The notes: generated by a model not told the origin, from the letters alone. Positions 12,768-24,936 are shown, counted from the stretch's first letter. The stretch is 64,000 nucleotides of DNA from Hybos culiciformis (GCA_964007475.1 OZ023275.1:1612001-1676000); one strand, 5' to 3'. A program made the numbers and translations.

Positions 12768-15700
12768 CGGACTGGAATTTGGTTTAATTTAACTTTATTA
12801 TAACTTTCAGAATCAGAAAGAGTATACTATACTTTGTTATTGTAAACATATAATCTTAAAATTACTATATTATTGTTATATATTATTTATATATTTAGAA
12901 CGAGTCTAAATTATGATAAAGAATATAATATCCTTAAATTATGCTTAACTTGTCTTAATTAACAGCTAGAGGAAAACATAATAATTTTCATGAACATCAT
13001 TGTATCTACATCTATCTACCTAGAAGAAATTTAAATTCCCTAATATAGTCATTATATATAGATGTTTATAGAAAGATAATGCTAGAACATACTTTTTTTT
13101 TGCTTACTATATTAATTTGTATTCAATATAAATAACATTTTATATAAACATCTGACAATATTTCCATGCGGAATACTATATTATGTGTATTGTATTTATA
13201 ATTTTTAAGAATAACACAATTTACTTAGGTAAATTATATGTAATGGTTATGAATGGCATAAATAAATAATTTTTTTTTCTAAAGATTAATATAAGATAAT
13301 AAAATATTATAATGTGAATAATATTGTATACTAACTATATACTTGTGATAATCTTTTTTTTTTGATCTGAACATTTTTCCTGAACATAAGGTCTGGGTTA
13401 ACCTAGAAAAAAATGACAATCCGTAAAAAACAAGATTCATTTCGATCGGATGTTTTTTTCTAACAATTAGTATTCAAAATCAAAATAATCAATACTTTTA
13501 ACATATTATATTGACAAGAATCCTTTTATGACCTAAATCTTCAAAATATATAATTTAGTTCCCATATCATTCTTTTATTTGATCATGTGTAATAGCTTTA
13601 CTATAATTAATGTCAATCTAATGTCTATTCAAAATAAGTTTTTTTTTTGTTGTGCTCAAAAATGTGGTCAAAGAAAATTTTAAGTTTGACAATATGTTCT
13701 GTTAACAATTAAACTAAAAATATAGTTTAAAAAATCATAGATTGTTATCCGAAATTTGTTTATTTTTTTTTTAGGTATTACAACACAGTTCTAAAGAATA
13801 ATATTAGTTTATTTCTCTATATTTTTGGTTTAAAATCAATCAAAATTGAAAGTCATCATGCAGACATTTATGTCAAAAAAAAAAAAAAACAAATAATGTG
13901 AATAAACCCAAAAATTGGAAATAAATAAAAAAAAAAAAAAAATTGAGAAAAAATAAAATTTATGATTTATGATTTCATACATGACAGATATATTAAAAAT
14001 ATGTTGGTATTGACTTCAAAGAAATTTTGCATTTTATCAATATAAAATAGCATTACAAATATTTATGTAATTGATATATGAAAATTAAAAATATGTAAAC
14101 ACAAAATATCTCTGTATGATAAAGAAATTGTGATTTTATATAAAGGTTTAGGTTTATTCTAGTTTTAGTTACACATGATTTATATCCTAGTTTTCGTTGT
14201 AGTTTTTTCATTCTGAACCTTCTGAACAAAAGATATGCTGAGTTGATACAGGATTTTAGTAATAAAACTGATAAATCACGTTCGTTAATTAAAATTTCAT
14301 CGTTACATTACTATAGTCGTATAGTCATATAATAGTCATATAATAATAAATATTATTAGTGCCCTTAATATAGTTACATATTATGAACATTATGTATTTA
14401 TTATATACATTTATATGAGGAAAAAATTTTTCTTTTTATATCACAAAGATAAAAATCAAGTTAACATTTCAAAACAGGAATACATATATACATACATTAT
14501 TATATCATTCATACGTTGCACGCACAAACATATATGTACATTCAATATGAAAATCGTGAAAATATTTTCTCTAAATATAAAAATTTTCCGACTTTTTAGA
14601 TTGAGGATAAAAAAAAGAAAAAAAATTATAATGTCAATTGAAAAGCAAAGATTTCCATAATTTTTTTGCTTTTTTTTTATTTTTTATTTGGTTATTTTAT
14701 TTTCCAAGTCACGAATGAGAAATCTTTATTTACCATTATTTACTCAATCTGATGTGAAAACAAAATGATTCAAAAAAAAAAAAACAAATATAAAAATTGA
14801 AATTGAAATTTTCATCTGAAAAAATTAACACACAAACAAAAAAATCTATTCTCAAAAAAAGATATTTTGTTGTAATAAAAATTTAAAATTACTGCGAAGT
14901 GTATATTTTGTAAATAAAATGGTTTAGTTAAGTTGAAGTGATTTGAATTCATAATGAGAGCCTTATATTAACATATTTTTTTTTAACATCATGAAACACA
15001 AAAAAAACAATAAGATATTTTGGGGGAAGGTAATTTTAAATAAATTTAGATTAATTTCATTATTATTATCTTATTATTTTCATTGTACAGGTACTTATTT
15101 GTGTTATACTTGTGTTTGAATGCACGGTAAGCAATTGTTTTCTAATTGAATGTGTATACTGCAATTAATTCTATATATGCCTTCCTGCATATCAAGTTTT
15201 TATATAAATTGCATTTAAAAATTTTACATTAATTTTTCACAGTACGAAAATTTTAACTCTTGTTAAAAATAAGATAAACTTAGTGTTTCAAAATTAATAT
15301 TTGCAAGATATTTGAAGAAAGGCTGTGTAGATCGGGCGTTTTATTAGAAATAAGGAAGAAGCTTTTACTCTCATTCATAGTGGTTAAAACTTAGAAGAAA
15401 AATTTATTTTTTATTTTCCTTCTAATTATAGACTTTACTTTATTTTTTGCTAAAGACTTTTTTTCTTTCTTTTTTAATATAAGTTTTAATTGTGTATCAT
15501 CCTTCTTTTTTTTAAATTATGATTACATTTTCTCAATTTTTTTTGGAAAAAGGGTAACGAAAAAAGAAAAACATTTAAAAAATATACCAAAAAAGTAAAT
15601 TATTTACATTTTTAGGATAAAATAATTAAAAAAAAAAAAAAAATATTATACTTAAAAAATATATACCTGCTACAATAACCTTAAAAAAAATAAACATCTG

Positions 15701-16127
15701 CGGATTTTGGAATATTATTAACACCTAAAGTAACGAAATTTCTCATAATGGGGGAAAAAAAGAGTATAATAATTAAAAAAAAAAACAAAAAACAAATTGG
15801 ATAAAATTTTATTTAAGGATTTAAAACCAGGTAGTACGTACATAAAACCTCAAAATATACCACCCTCATAATAACAAAACTTTTACAATTATATTGAATG
15901 TCACAAATAAAAGGCTTTATATAGGTAGGTATACAAGGTAAGAAATTAATTACACTTATTAAAAAAAAAATTTTTTATGTTCCTCTGCTTTATTTTTGAA
16001 CAAAAAAATTATATATATTTTATAAAAATCATACCAAGTCAGCTGAAAACAAAAAATTGGGATTATTAAAGAATTCGGAGAAATTAGAAGCAAAATAAAG
16101 GTTATAGTCTCTCACGTATATTAAATC

Positions 16128-16193
16128 CAGTATATCGTATACGGTATCTCGCATATAGTATCGCAGATACAGTCTCCGATACAGTATTTTCGT
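16128..16193. repeat. Degenerate GTAT-CG repeat patch
   Basis: Five to six imperfect short units of the form AGTATATCG, GTATACG, GTATCTCG, AGTATCG and ATACAGTCTCCG follow one another. The units vary in length, so this is an old or unstable array. Confidence 0.5.
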
Positions 16194-16916
16194 TCGAACT
16201 ATTATTATACTTAATTAGCGATTTTAATCGTTAAACTTATTAATGCAATAAATTTCCACACAAAAATGCAAATATATTTATTTTGTCAGTTTATTTGCAG
16301 CGGTTGTGTAAAAATTGATTTCTAAATGATAGTGTAGTACTTTAATTCCCACCAAAAAATTTTTATATTCTTAAAATTTATTTATTCTTTCATGTGTAAA
16401 CTATATATATTTAATAATTTATTTCAATTCAATAATTATTTTATTTTCTCGTTGCAAGTGTATAAATTTTTGAATATAATGTATACTATTATACTTCACA
16501 CGTTCTTCTGTACGTAGAAAAAAAAAAAAAATTAAAATTAAATAAAATAAATATTAAATTATGCATGCAATTGAAGGATAATAAAATTTTTTTTTATCAA
16601 CACTGAAAATATATTCAATATAAATGCAAAAATCATAATTTGCATAATTATTTTGTTTTGATTATTGTTTTTCTTCAATTTTTTATCACAAAACCATTCA
16701 ATGTGAGAACTTAAAAAATTAATTAAAAAAAATTTTCTAGGAAAAAATTTTAATTCCTATAATATTATTTGTTTATACTATTTATAAATGTTTCATTATA
16801 TAATTACTTTTTGAATTGATTATTTCGTAAGGACGACATTCCAATAGTTTTTCGTTAAGTTAAGTCAAACTTTCACACAATAATTTTAAAAATTCTTTAA
16901 TGGTCCTTAAAAATAG

Positions 16917-16953
<37 letters not shown>

Positions 16954-16975
16954 TTCATATATATATATATATATT
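16917..16975. repeat. (AT)n microsatellite
   Basis: About 17 AT dinucleotides, a short TCATTC interruption, then about nine more. Length variation between individuals is expected. Confidence 0.9.
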
Positions 16976-18824
16976 CAATGTAAAGTAAATATTTCCTAGC
17001 AATTATCTTGCATATTATAATGTTGATTTTTATCTCCCCGGTTTTCTGTTAACTTGTTGCTAAAATAAAACAAGAAAAACTTAATAACTTTTTTATCACC
17101 ATATTATTATTGGCAATAAAAATCAATAAAGATATTACAAATATAATCGAATGTAACTAAATTTTTTTATATTTCGAATAAAATGATTTACATAAAATTG
17201 TTTTATAAATTCATTGCCTTATTCTGCATAATATTATCTCATAGTCATATACATTTTTATTCCACTCCTATAAATTATTCTATTCAATTATTGAATTATA
17301 AAATTGGATTAGATGAATATTAATAATACACTCATAAGATAAGACTATAAATAATAAATTAATATTTACTATAAATTGATATAATGTATATATTTTAAAA
17401 TTTTTTATCTAACATTATTATGTTGAAGTTTTCTTAAGTTTTATTTTTTTTTTCGTTAAGAAGAACTCTGTATATTAGTTTCCAATGATCTCCTTTATTT
17501 AATTTTAATAATACGTTGAGTCGGAAAGTATGCGGCTATTAGAGAGGCTGCTGAATTTGTAGTGAATATACTACGATGAGAAGCCTTGTCGTAATTCTTT
17601 ACTCATTTATGTAATATTTGACAACATTCTAGATAAAATTTACTGTAATTAATTGAGGCTCTTAATTGGGCACTGAAAATATCCATGTAATGATCATCAT
17701 CATGACAGAATTTATATATTATATGTTTTAGTTAATAGTATACCTTAGGTATTTTATTTAAATCTATACATTATATTTCTTCTTTTTACTTTAAGATGGC
17801 CATACAAAAAATTCTTTAAAATCTTCTTTAAAATCCTTTAAAGAGCATAGAAAAAAAAAATACGATGAAAAACTTTACTTGAGGAGTTAGAGAGAAGAAA
17901 AAGAAAAAATTATCCTAATATGGGTAAAAGTTAAATTAAAGAACTAAATACATTTAAAAAAAAATTTAAACTAAAAAATAAAATTTTAAAGTATACGATT
18001 TTATTGTTAAAAAAGTAATAAAAATCTAAATTAAGCTCGATAGTTTTCGAATTCTTAGAAAATAATGTTATGTTAGATTTGTTTTCTTATCTTACAGCAG
18101 TGTGACTAATAAACACAAATCGTAGAGCTTTCATGAAACGAAACAAACATTATACTAATCTAAATTGATCATATATACTTGACAGCCACAATGTTTTATT
18201 TTTTATTTGACGAAACAAAAACTCATATTTAATAACTAAACAATTTTAATTAACCAGCGATTGAACCAATTTTTTTTTATATTTTTGAATTTAATACTAA
18301 CTTTAAGATAGAATTCAGTAAATTAAATTTGAGGGAAACGAGTCAAATATCTGTGAGCAAGAATTTGAATCAAATACACAAAAATTTGTGAATTGAATAA
18401 AATCGTGTAAAAATATATTTTCATGCTGGGAATATTAACATATTATTTTGACTTTTTGTTTCCTTTCTTTAAATTAGGTCGCAACATATTTGGCACCATT
18501 TTCTATTTACACATCAGTAATTTTTTTTTGCCTTTCTTTTCTAACATTTTATGTTAGGGACATAATAAAAATTATTAGAACATTTAAAAAAAAAAGGATA
18601 ATCTTTGTTGTTCAGAATTAAAATATGATATACAACATATATTTTCATATAGGTTATTCAATATGATTGAATAGTAAATAGAGGAAATTTTGTTTCATAA
18701 AATATATTTCTCATCAATATTTTTTGCCAATGAATATGCTTTTGGTTACATTTTTGATTGAAACAAATTGTTAGATTTAATAATTATAATGAAATTAAGT
18801 ATTTTCAATGTTGCAGTATAACAA

Positions 18825-19267
18825 TCTAATATATAAAGCAGAGGTTGTCTCCTTGTTTCTTTGTCTCTTTGTCTGTTCCTCTTTGTTTCTTTGTCTCTTT
18901 TTGAGGTTCCCAAACCGCTCAACCGATCGTTTTCAAACTTACACCATGTCTTTGTTTCAGGTCGGAGGTCTTTATAGGCTATTTCAAAATTTGATTGGCC
19001 TCCTACCCAGGGACCTCCCTCGGGGGCGCACTTCAAAAGTTCTTCCGATTTCATCCAAATTTGATTTATACAAATAGGAAATGATTAAAAATACAAATTT
19101 GGTTTGGTTTCGAAACCTGTTTAAGGGGACGATATCATAAGTTCATTCGATTTCATACAATTAATATACTACAATATAATTGTCTATCAATCTGATAACA
19201 AAAATTCCACTTACAAAATTAAATCAGGCAGAGTCCGCAGCTAAGCACTGGTTTGGTTGACGGCTAG
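18825..19267 (+). mobile_element. Non-autonomous Helitron-like element, copy 1
   Basis: The element begins TCTAATATATAAAG and ends CTAG. The flanking bases are A on the left and T on the right, which fits Helitron insertion between A and T with 5'-TC and CTRR-3' ends and no target-site duplication. A pyrimidine-rich tract of TTTGTCTC-like repeats follows the 5' end, as is common in insect Helitrons. The interior (CTCAACCGATCG, TATAGGCTATTT, CCTACCCAGGGACCTCC) matches copy 2 near 22.7-23.1 kb in order and orientation. There is no Rep/helicase coding, so it would need an autonomous partner. Open frames on both strands inside it are by-products. I could not confirm a 3' subterminal hairpin. Confidence 0.65.
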
Positions 19268-19578
19268 TAAGTTTAAAATCAACTATATTTCATAATTAAT
19301 TTAAATTTTACTTTTTTATTAATAACACTAATGTAAATATATAATCATTATTGAAAATTTTTCCTAATCACATTTTAATTAAGGGTAGTCCAACTTTTAG
19401 TTACTTAATTCAACTTTCCTTTTATTCAGGTATAACCAAGGATATTCCTAGAAGTAATTGAAACATGTTAAAAATAAAAGTATAAATGAAAATGAATATT
19501 AGTATTAAGAATTAGTCTTAGTTCACATTTGAATGCAAATTATAATAAAAACTCATATTTTGATCAAATAATAATAAA
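19268..19578. other. Upstream flank of the BTB-Kelch gene
   Basis: AT-rich spacer between the Helitron-like element and the hAT relic. I see no clear promoter motif. Confidence 0.5.
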
Positions 19579-19646
19579 CAGCAACGTCGTTAATTTTTTT
19601 TCTAATCTCGTCGCAGCGGACAAAAACTCGTCGGCGTCGTTGTCTG
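19579..19646 (-). mobile_element. hAT terminus relic, same family as the 39.9-kb element
   Basis: Read on the minus strand, this 68-bp block starts CAGACAACGACGCCGACGAG, then continues with a TTTTTG run and a GCTGCGACG stretch. That matches the left end of the 39939-40300 element (CAGACTCCGACGCCGACGAG and onward) in sequence and order. The other boundary also reads CAGCAACG, but the flanking 8-mers (ATAATAAA and ATTTGTAA) do not match. It is therefore best called a solo or degraded end, not a complete insertion. It lies about 180 bp upstream of the BTB-Kelch start codon, where it could contribute promoter or 5'-UTR sequence. Confidence 0.6.
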
Positions 19647-19824
19647 ATTTGTAATTCACTTCACTCACACAAAATTTTGATTTTATTTTGACGTAAATGT
19701 GTAAACAATCAGTGATTGGCTGACGCAACAGTTTTAAGTTTAGCGCATCTAAAAAAATCCCGATAAGATTCAAGAATCCTTTGTTCAGAAAATTGTGTTT
19801 ATCGAAAATAATCAAATTTTAATA

Positions 19825-21546
19825 ATGTCTATCGAATTACAAGAAATTATTGAAACTAAATTCAATCATCAAGGTGAGGAAAATGAACACCGAAAAAATG
19901 TAAATTTTATTGATGTTGTTCTTTGCGGCAAAAATGGCAGTAAGTTTCCAGCTCACAAAATTATTATTGCAACAAGGTGCCCATATTTTGGCGGACTATT
20001 TAGTTCCGGATTAAAAGAAAGTCTACAAAATGAAATCGAACTAAGAGAAGAAATTTCTGACGAATTTTTTGAAGAAATTCTTGAATATATTTACACTGGC
20101 AAGATTAAAATTACAATTAAAAATGCGGAAATTTTAGATAAAATGGCAGGTTTCTTACAGCTGAGAGAACTAAAAGGAAAAAGTTCAGAATTCTTAGTGC
20201 ATATGCTGAACTTGGAAAATTGTTTGAAATTTTGGAGAAATGGATATCTTTATAGTAATGAGAAACTGGAAAAGAAATCTCTGGAATTAATTTTTAATAA
20301 TTTTGAAACTTTTGTTGAAAAGTATTTATTTGATTTAAATTTCAAAGAAATTAAGGAAATTTTTTCAGCCGCTCTTTGTTCAGCTGATATTTCATATTCA
20401 AATTTAATCAAATGGATTAAAGCTGATTTTGGTGGTCGTGAAAAATTTCTAGAAAAATTATTAAATCTTGTTGATTACACGAAAATTACTGATAAATGTA
20501 AACAAACTATTTTTGCCGATTTAATATCACTGAAAAGTGAAAAATTTAATAAAATTTTCTCAGAAAAAATTTTATGTACAAATGAAGAAAAAATTATTAT
20601 CGAAGAAGAAAAGAAAATTGTTGAAGGAAAACAGATCAAACAAGAAATGATTTTCGCGGTTTCTTCACAACATATTTTATTTTATGATCAGAATACTTCA
20701 AAATTAACACCAATTTTGAAACATGATTACGGAATTAAGAAAGATTTTTCTGAATTAGTTAAAGTCAAACCATTTAATTCGAATTCGATATTGTTTTTTG
20801 ATTGGGATTATGGAATTAATAATAAAATGTTCTCACTTTCCACAGAGAAAATGTCTGACATTCCACGGATGATTGAACAACGATCAAAATATGAATTAAT
20901 TGAATATCAAAATACAATTTATGTGTGTGGGGGATGTAACACTTATACCTGTGAATATTTTGAACCATTTAGAAATGATTGGTTTTCATTAGGAAAAATG
21001 CAAACAGGTCAGAATACACATTTTGGAATTGCTGAAAGTAATGGAAGTTTATTTATATTGGGCGGATATACCGAATTCCCTTTTTGTCGAAGTAGAATAG
21101 TTCAACGATTTGATCCACGAGAAAATAATTGGGAAATTGTGAATAGAAATTGCCAACTGCTAGAAACTATTAAATACATTTTCAGTCAGAACCAAAACAT
21201 ATATTGTGTGAACTATTTGAATTTCAATTATTATCTAAGTACTTATGACATTCGGAATTCTTTTATTAGTCAAAAAGAACTTCCAGCTTCTTTATTCTGT
21301 AGTAGCACACAATCTGGCTTTTTGTATAATAATTCGTTGTTAAATTGCTTCATAAGAAATTCAATTGTAGATCAGTACGGTGAAACACATAATAAATACA
21401 GTGTTACGAAAACAAATCTAGATTTGACATTTAGTGAAAGCTTAGATATAATAACTGATTCTTCAGTGAAAGATGAAATTGACTACAATGATCTACATTT
21501 TTTAAATTTAGAATGCTCTAATAAAATTTTTGATAAATTGATGTAA
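19825..21546 (+). CDS. BTB-BACK-Kelch protein (KLHL-like), single exon
   Basis: A 573-aa protein, probably a substrate adaptor for a Cullin-3 ubiquitin ligase as in the KLHL family. Domains: BTB at about residues 25-122, with F28-x-D30-V and the FPAHK helix at 41-45 (D30 and H44 are family-typical); a BACK-like helical region at about 130-240; a lysine/glutamate-rich linker around 245-275; then a degenerate Kelch region at about 280-500. Two Kelch repeats are clear: YVCGGC (G369-G370) with W386, and LFILGGY (G413-G414) with W436. A full propeller needs five to six blades, so the rest are diverged or missing. The ATG of MSIELQ is chosen because codons 5' of it lack an ATG. There is no intron, unlike many animal KLHL genes, so it may be a retrocopy or a lineage expansion. 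Substrate unknown. Confidence 0.88.
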   Translation: MSIELQEIIETKFNHQGEENEHRKNVNFIDVVLCGKNGSKFPAHKIIIATRCPYFGGLFSSGLKESLQNEIELREEISDEFFEEILEYIYTGKIKITIKNAEILDKMAGFLQLRELKGKSSEFLVHMLNLENCLKFWRNGYLYSNEKLEKKSLELIFNNFETFVEKYLFDLNFKEIKEIFSAALCSADISYSNLIKWIKADFGGREKFLEKLLNLVDYTKITDKCKQTIFADLISLKSEKFNKIFSEKILCTNEEKIIIEEEKKIVEGKQIKQEMIFAVSSQHILFYDQNTSKLTPILKHDYGIKKDFSELVKVKPFNSNSILFFDWDYGINNKMFSLSTEKMSDIPRMIEQRSKYELIEYQNTIYVCGGCNTYTCEYFEPFRNDWFSLGKMQTGQNTHFGIAESNGSLFILGGYTEFPFCRSRIVQRFDPRENNWEIVNRNCQLLETIKYIFSQNQNIYCVNYLNFNYYLSTYDIRNSFISQKELPASLFCSSTQSGFLYNNSLLNCFIRNSIVDQYGETHNKYSVTKTNLDLTFSESLDIITDSSVKDEIDYNDLHFLNLECSNKIFDKLM

Positions 21547-21551
21547 TTACG

Positions 21552-21562
21552 ATTAAAATAAA
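21552..21562 (+). terminator. Poly(A) signal candidates of the BTB-Kelch gene
   Basis: ATTAAA and an overlapping AATAAA begin 6-11 bases after the TAA stop, followed by an A-rich tract. If used, the 3' UTR would be extremely short. The A-rich tract could instead be chance in this AT-rich DNA, and further hexamers lie downstream. Confidence 0.35.
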
Positions 21563-22648
21563 AAAAAAATTTTCCCCAAGAATCAGGATAGGGAAAACTG
21601 TTTGATTTAAATAATTTTGACTTGTAATATACAATTTTAATTTTAAAACAAAATTTCATTGTTTTTACATAAGTGTACTTCTATTATCTTTTTTTTAAGT
21701 TTAAACATATTTTTCCAATGCTTATACAAACTGTTTGTCTTTTAAAAACTCTGCAATTAATTAATTTAAGACTTATTAAAATTAAGTGAACAAAACATTT
21801 ATAATTTAATCTAATTTCAATTCTTTATTTAAAAAATTTATAAAAAAAATAAATAGTTAATAAAATTCACAATTATACTGCTCATGTATTATTAACAAAT
21901 TAATAATTTTATGACTAAATGTATACTTCGATTATTTTATTATTTTATCAAATTAAAAAAAAACTATTATTTTGTTTAAAATTATTCAATAAATTATATT
22001 TTTCACTCATTTTTTTTTTTTTTTTCGTTTTGCAGAAATACATGAATTATAAACATTATATAAACACTTATAATCTTTGCGAAGGTTTTGAAGATTTCAA
22101 TGAGTTTTCACAAAAATTTGATTATCGAATTTTCGTAAGAATACATTTTACCTTTAAGTTACCAGTAAAGAGCAGGGATATTTCAGTTATCAAAATCGTA
22201 ATATTATTATCTTCGAAATTTTTGCAATAAAAAGACTAAGAATCAATTAAATCTTTTTACTAAATGTTTCAATAAGAATTTAAAATATATTTTTTTTTAA
22301 CTTTCTCTTAAAATTATTTAGTGGGGAGTGTCTACTTTTTTTTATTTATTTCTTCCAAAGTTTTTTACGATAATTCTTTATTTTTTGGTATTTTTTTTTT
22401 TAATAAAAAAAAAATTAAAAGCTAATAATTACTCTACTTTTCAGTCAATAGAAACAAAAAACAGTTTGATTAAAACGATTAGGCTTGAAATTATGTTTTC
22501 TTTTTTTAATGTTAGGTAGCTCGAATTTTAAGAATGTAGGTAGATGTAGGTCATTATATCAATTCAAATTTCTTAGACAAAAAGGAAAACGATAACAATA
22601 AATTTTTTAACTGGTACTTGCTTGCTGTTACCTACGCTCTGCCAATAA
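21563..22648. other. 3' flank of the BTB-Kelch gene
   Basis: AT-rich sequence with short AT-driven open frames and no recognisable motif. It runs up to the second Helitron-like element. Confidence 0.5.
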
Positions 22649-23114
22649 TAAAATCTGTCTTCGAATATATAGAAATCAATCAAACAAAATATTAAAAACT
22701 AAACCACCCAACCGATTGTTTCGAAATTTACACCGTATTTTTGTGTCGGGGTCGTTATAGGCTATTTAAAAATTTGAATGGAACCCTACCCAGAAACATC
22801 TCCCGGGGGGGTGGGACTGCAAAAGTTCTTCTGATTTCATAAAAACACAAATTTGGTTTGATTTGGAAACCTGTTTAAGGGAAGGATATCATTCGATTTC
22901 ATATAATTTGAGTGTTGAATAAGTAAAAATGATAAATGTTAATTCGCCTTAGATATTTTCCCAAAATTTATAAAATAACTAGCTCCTATAATTGCCTACC
23001 AATCTGATAACAAAAAATTCAACTTAGAAAAATAATCAATCGGAGTCCGTAGCTGAGCACGTGTTGACGTAAATGTCACATCGTTGAAACCACAGCAACG
23101 TGTGTTCGGGCTAG
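22649..23114 (+). mobile_element. Non-autonomous Helitron-like element, copy 2
   Basis: Homologous to the 18825-19267 element over most of its length in the same orientation. Shared segments include AACCGATTGTTTCGAAA against AACCGATCGTTTTCAAA, TATAGGCTATTT, ACAAATTTGGTTTG, AACCTGTTTAAGGG, CAATCTGATAACAAAAA and GAGTCCGTAGCTGAGCAC against GAGTCCGCAGCTAAGCAC. It ends GGGCTAG followed by T, the Helitron-type CTAG-T boundary. The 5' end is diverged: the boundary at 22649 is a guess from A-TCTGTC, and it could start up to 50 bases later. Compared with copy 1 it has extra material near the middle and the 3' end. Confidence 0.6.
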
Positions 23115-24359
23115 TTTATAACATATATAATTGCCGTATTGAACAGCCAAATTTTAGTTCAACGAAACCAATTTAATATGAAATTTTTGATGGTATGGTT
23201 TGTTGCTTATTCAGATTCTAGAATTCAACACAATAATTATACATTATGACATCGTTTTAGTGATAGATTCTAATCTGCATTTTATATACCAATTTATTTA
23301 TTTATATAAAATACATATTGAATATATTCAAAATAATTTCACATAAATACTATCTCTGATGAATATTCTGTCCATAATAATTCATGCATCAATTGTATAA
23401 TCCCATTGAATGACGGTATAAATAGGTTATAATTATAATTTCAGGAAATGACAGAAGTTGAAATTTTGTTTTTTTAATGAGAATATCAAAAATTATTAAA
23501 TAAATATGTAATTAATAGTTATCTTAAATATATGTATATAATATGTTTTTTGTAGTTTGTGGCTATATAGAGATTGCAAGGCTTGTTGGAACATATCGCG
23601 TAATTGTTTTTCATTTTATACAAAACAATTTTTTTTTTGTTGAAATATGAAACAAAAATTATATTTAAAATATGAATTAAAACTATATTTTATGTTTCTT
23701 AGAAGCCTTTGATTGAAATATTATTGATTGATTGAGTGATTGGTTGAAATATGAAATCAATCCCAATTTATATATTTGACGATTGAATTTATTTTTTGTA
23801 TGGTTATTTTTTGTTAAGTCGCTCGTTCGTTATACCGTAAAATCCATAAGAAGGTATAAAAAACGATGTAATTTTAAATTCTATAACTTTGTACAGTATT
23901 TTCGAAAAATTTTAATTCCAAAATTGCAGTATTTTATATACAATGTACCTGTAATTAATCGATCAGACGTATATAAATATATGAGATTTTCACACTAAAA
24001 ATTTTTCTAAACATTATGTTATATAGTTTTGATATTTTTATCTAATCTCGTGAGGTGAGGAAATACTAAAATCCAGAAAATTATTTTAAATGTGTAAAAT
24101 TATTTTTAGTTGCCAAACACATTGTGGCTCAAAAATTTTTATATTATTATCAGTGTGAGATAATAATTTAAAAAATTTTTGGTAAACAAAAATTTATATG
24201 TAGAATTATACATACCTAGTATACACAAGCTAAATTATAGTATTTGTTTGGGAAAGTTCCAAAAAACATTTTTTTTTCAACATTATAGTAAATTTAACAA
24301 AAAAAATTTATAGTTTTTTTTTTCACAAAAACTTATTTTCATTCGTGTAATAGTAGATT
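23115..24359. other. AT-rich DNA without a gene
   Basis: Nothing supportable. A 71-codon plus-strand frame near 23.8-24.0 kb has no recognisable motif and I treat it as chance. Confidence 0.5.
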
Positions 24360-24539
24360 ACAATACATGGTAAGAAAATTTGTTATTCTTGCGAGTTGTG
24401 TATACACACAAACACATAGACACGAGTCATGTTTATATCACGAGACCGAAGGTCGAGTGATATAATATTGACGAGTGTCTATGTGTTTGTGTGTATACAC
24501 ATCGAGCTGTATAACAAATTTGATTACCATGTATTGTAT
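24360..24539. mobile_element. Foldback element, about 180 bp
   Basis: Almost the whole element is one imperfect palindrome. The left arm starts TACAATACATGGTAA and runs through GTGTATACACACAAACACAT; the right arm returns through TGTGTTTGTGTGTATACAC to TTACCATGTATTGTA. The centre is TATCACGAGACCGAAGGTCGAGTGATA without the CGAG-to-TCGAG mismatch being perfect. It carries no coding. Type: foldback or internally deleted MITE; superfamily unassigned because no target duplication is clear. Confidence 0.75.
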
Positions 24540-24687
24540 ACTGCTTTAATGTGCATGGGAGAGGGAGTTGAAAACAATACATTTACAATGAAAAAAATAA
24601 ACAAAAAAGTTCAAAATGAAGCAAGGAAATAAAATTTAATTAATACGGAAGTAAATTTATTTCTCGAAATGATTTCAAACCGGTTGA

Positions 24688-24845
24688 TTTAAGATCAGCT
24701 AATTCCTAAAATATTAAAAAAAAATTAGTAATTTTTCTAAAAAAATTTTTCATTTTCTTTTTTGCAAAAAAAAAAATCGAATAATTTTTTTTCAGAAAAA
24801 TTACTAATTTTTTTTTTATTATTTTAGGAACTAATGGTTCTTAAA
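24688..24845. repeat. Second inverted repeat, about 158 bp
   Basis: The left arm TTTAAGATCAGCTAATTCCT, then AAAAT and a run to TTAGTAATTTTTCT, is mirrored on the right by AGAAAAATTACTAA then ATTTTAGGAACTAATGGTTC. The arms are about 60 bp and the interior is A/T homopolymer. Probably a MITE relic. Confidence 0.65.
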
Positions 24846-24846
24846 T

Positions 24847-24936
24847 TTTATTTAATTTTATTTTTAATTATTAAAAAAAAATAATAATAATTTTATAATT
24901 ATTTTTTTTTATAATTAAAAATAAAATCAAATAATA
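24847..24936. repeat. Third AT-only inverted repeat
   Basis: The arms TTATTTAATTTTATTTTTAA and TTAAAAATAAAATCAAATAA face each other across an A/T run. AT-only palindromes can arise by chance, but the length and its position next to two other foldbacks make it worth recording. Confidence 0.45.

Larger units (their letters stand above)
12768..18824. other. AT-rich gene-poor DNA
   Basis: No supported gene. The stretch holds a degenerate GTATCTCG-like repeat near 16.13 kb, an (AT)n array near 16.92 kb and an unexplained less AT-rich patch at about 17515-17610. The open frames are short and of AT-driven composition. Confidence 0.6.

Noticed and set aside
18746..19077. 102-codon minus-strand and 89-codon plus-strand frames
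   Set aside because: Both lie mostly inside the Helitron-like element and overlap each other; no domain or conserved protein motif.
19564..19815. 83-codon minus-strand frame
   Set aside because: Runs across the hAT relic and the BTB-Kelch upstream region; its DADEFLSAATRLEKK stretch is just the transposon end translated.
19795..19824. Ten-residue N-terminal extension of the BTB-Kelch protein
   Set aside because: It begins at GTG; the ATG at 19825 is the plausible start.
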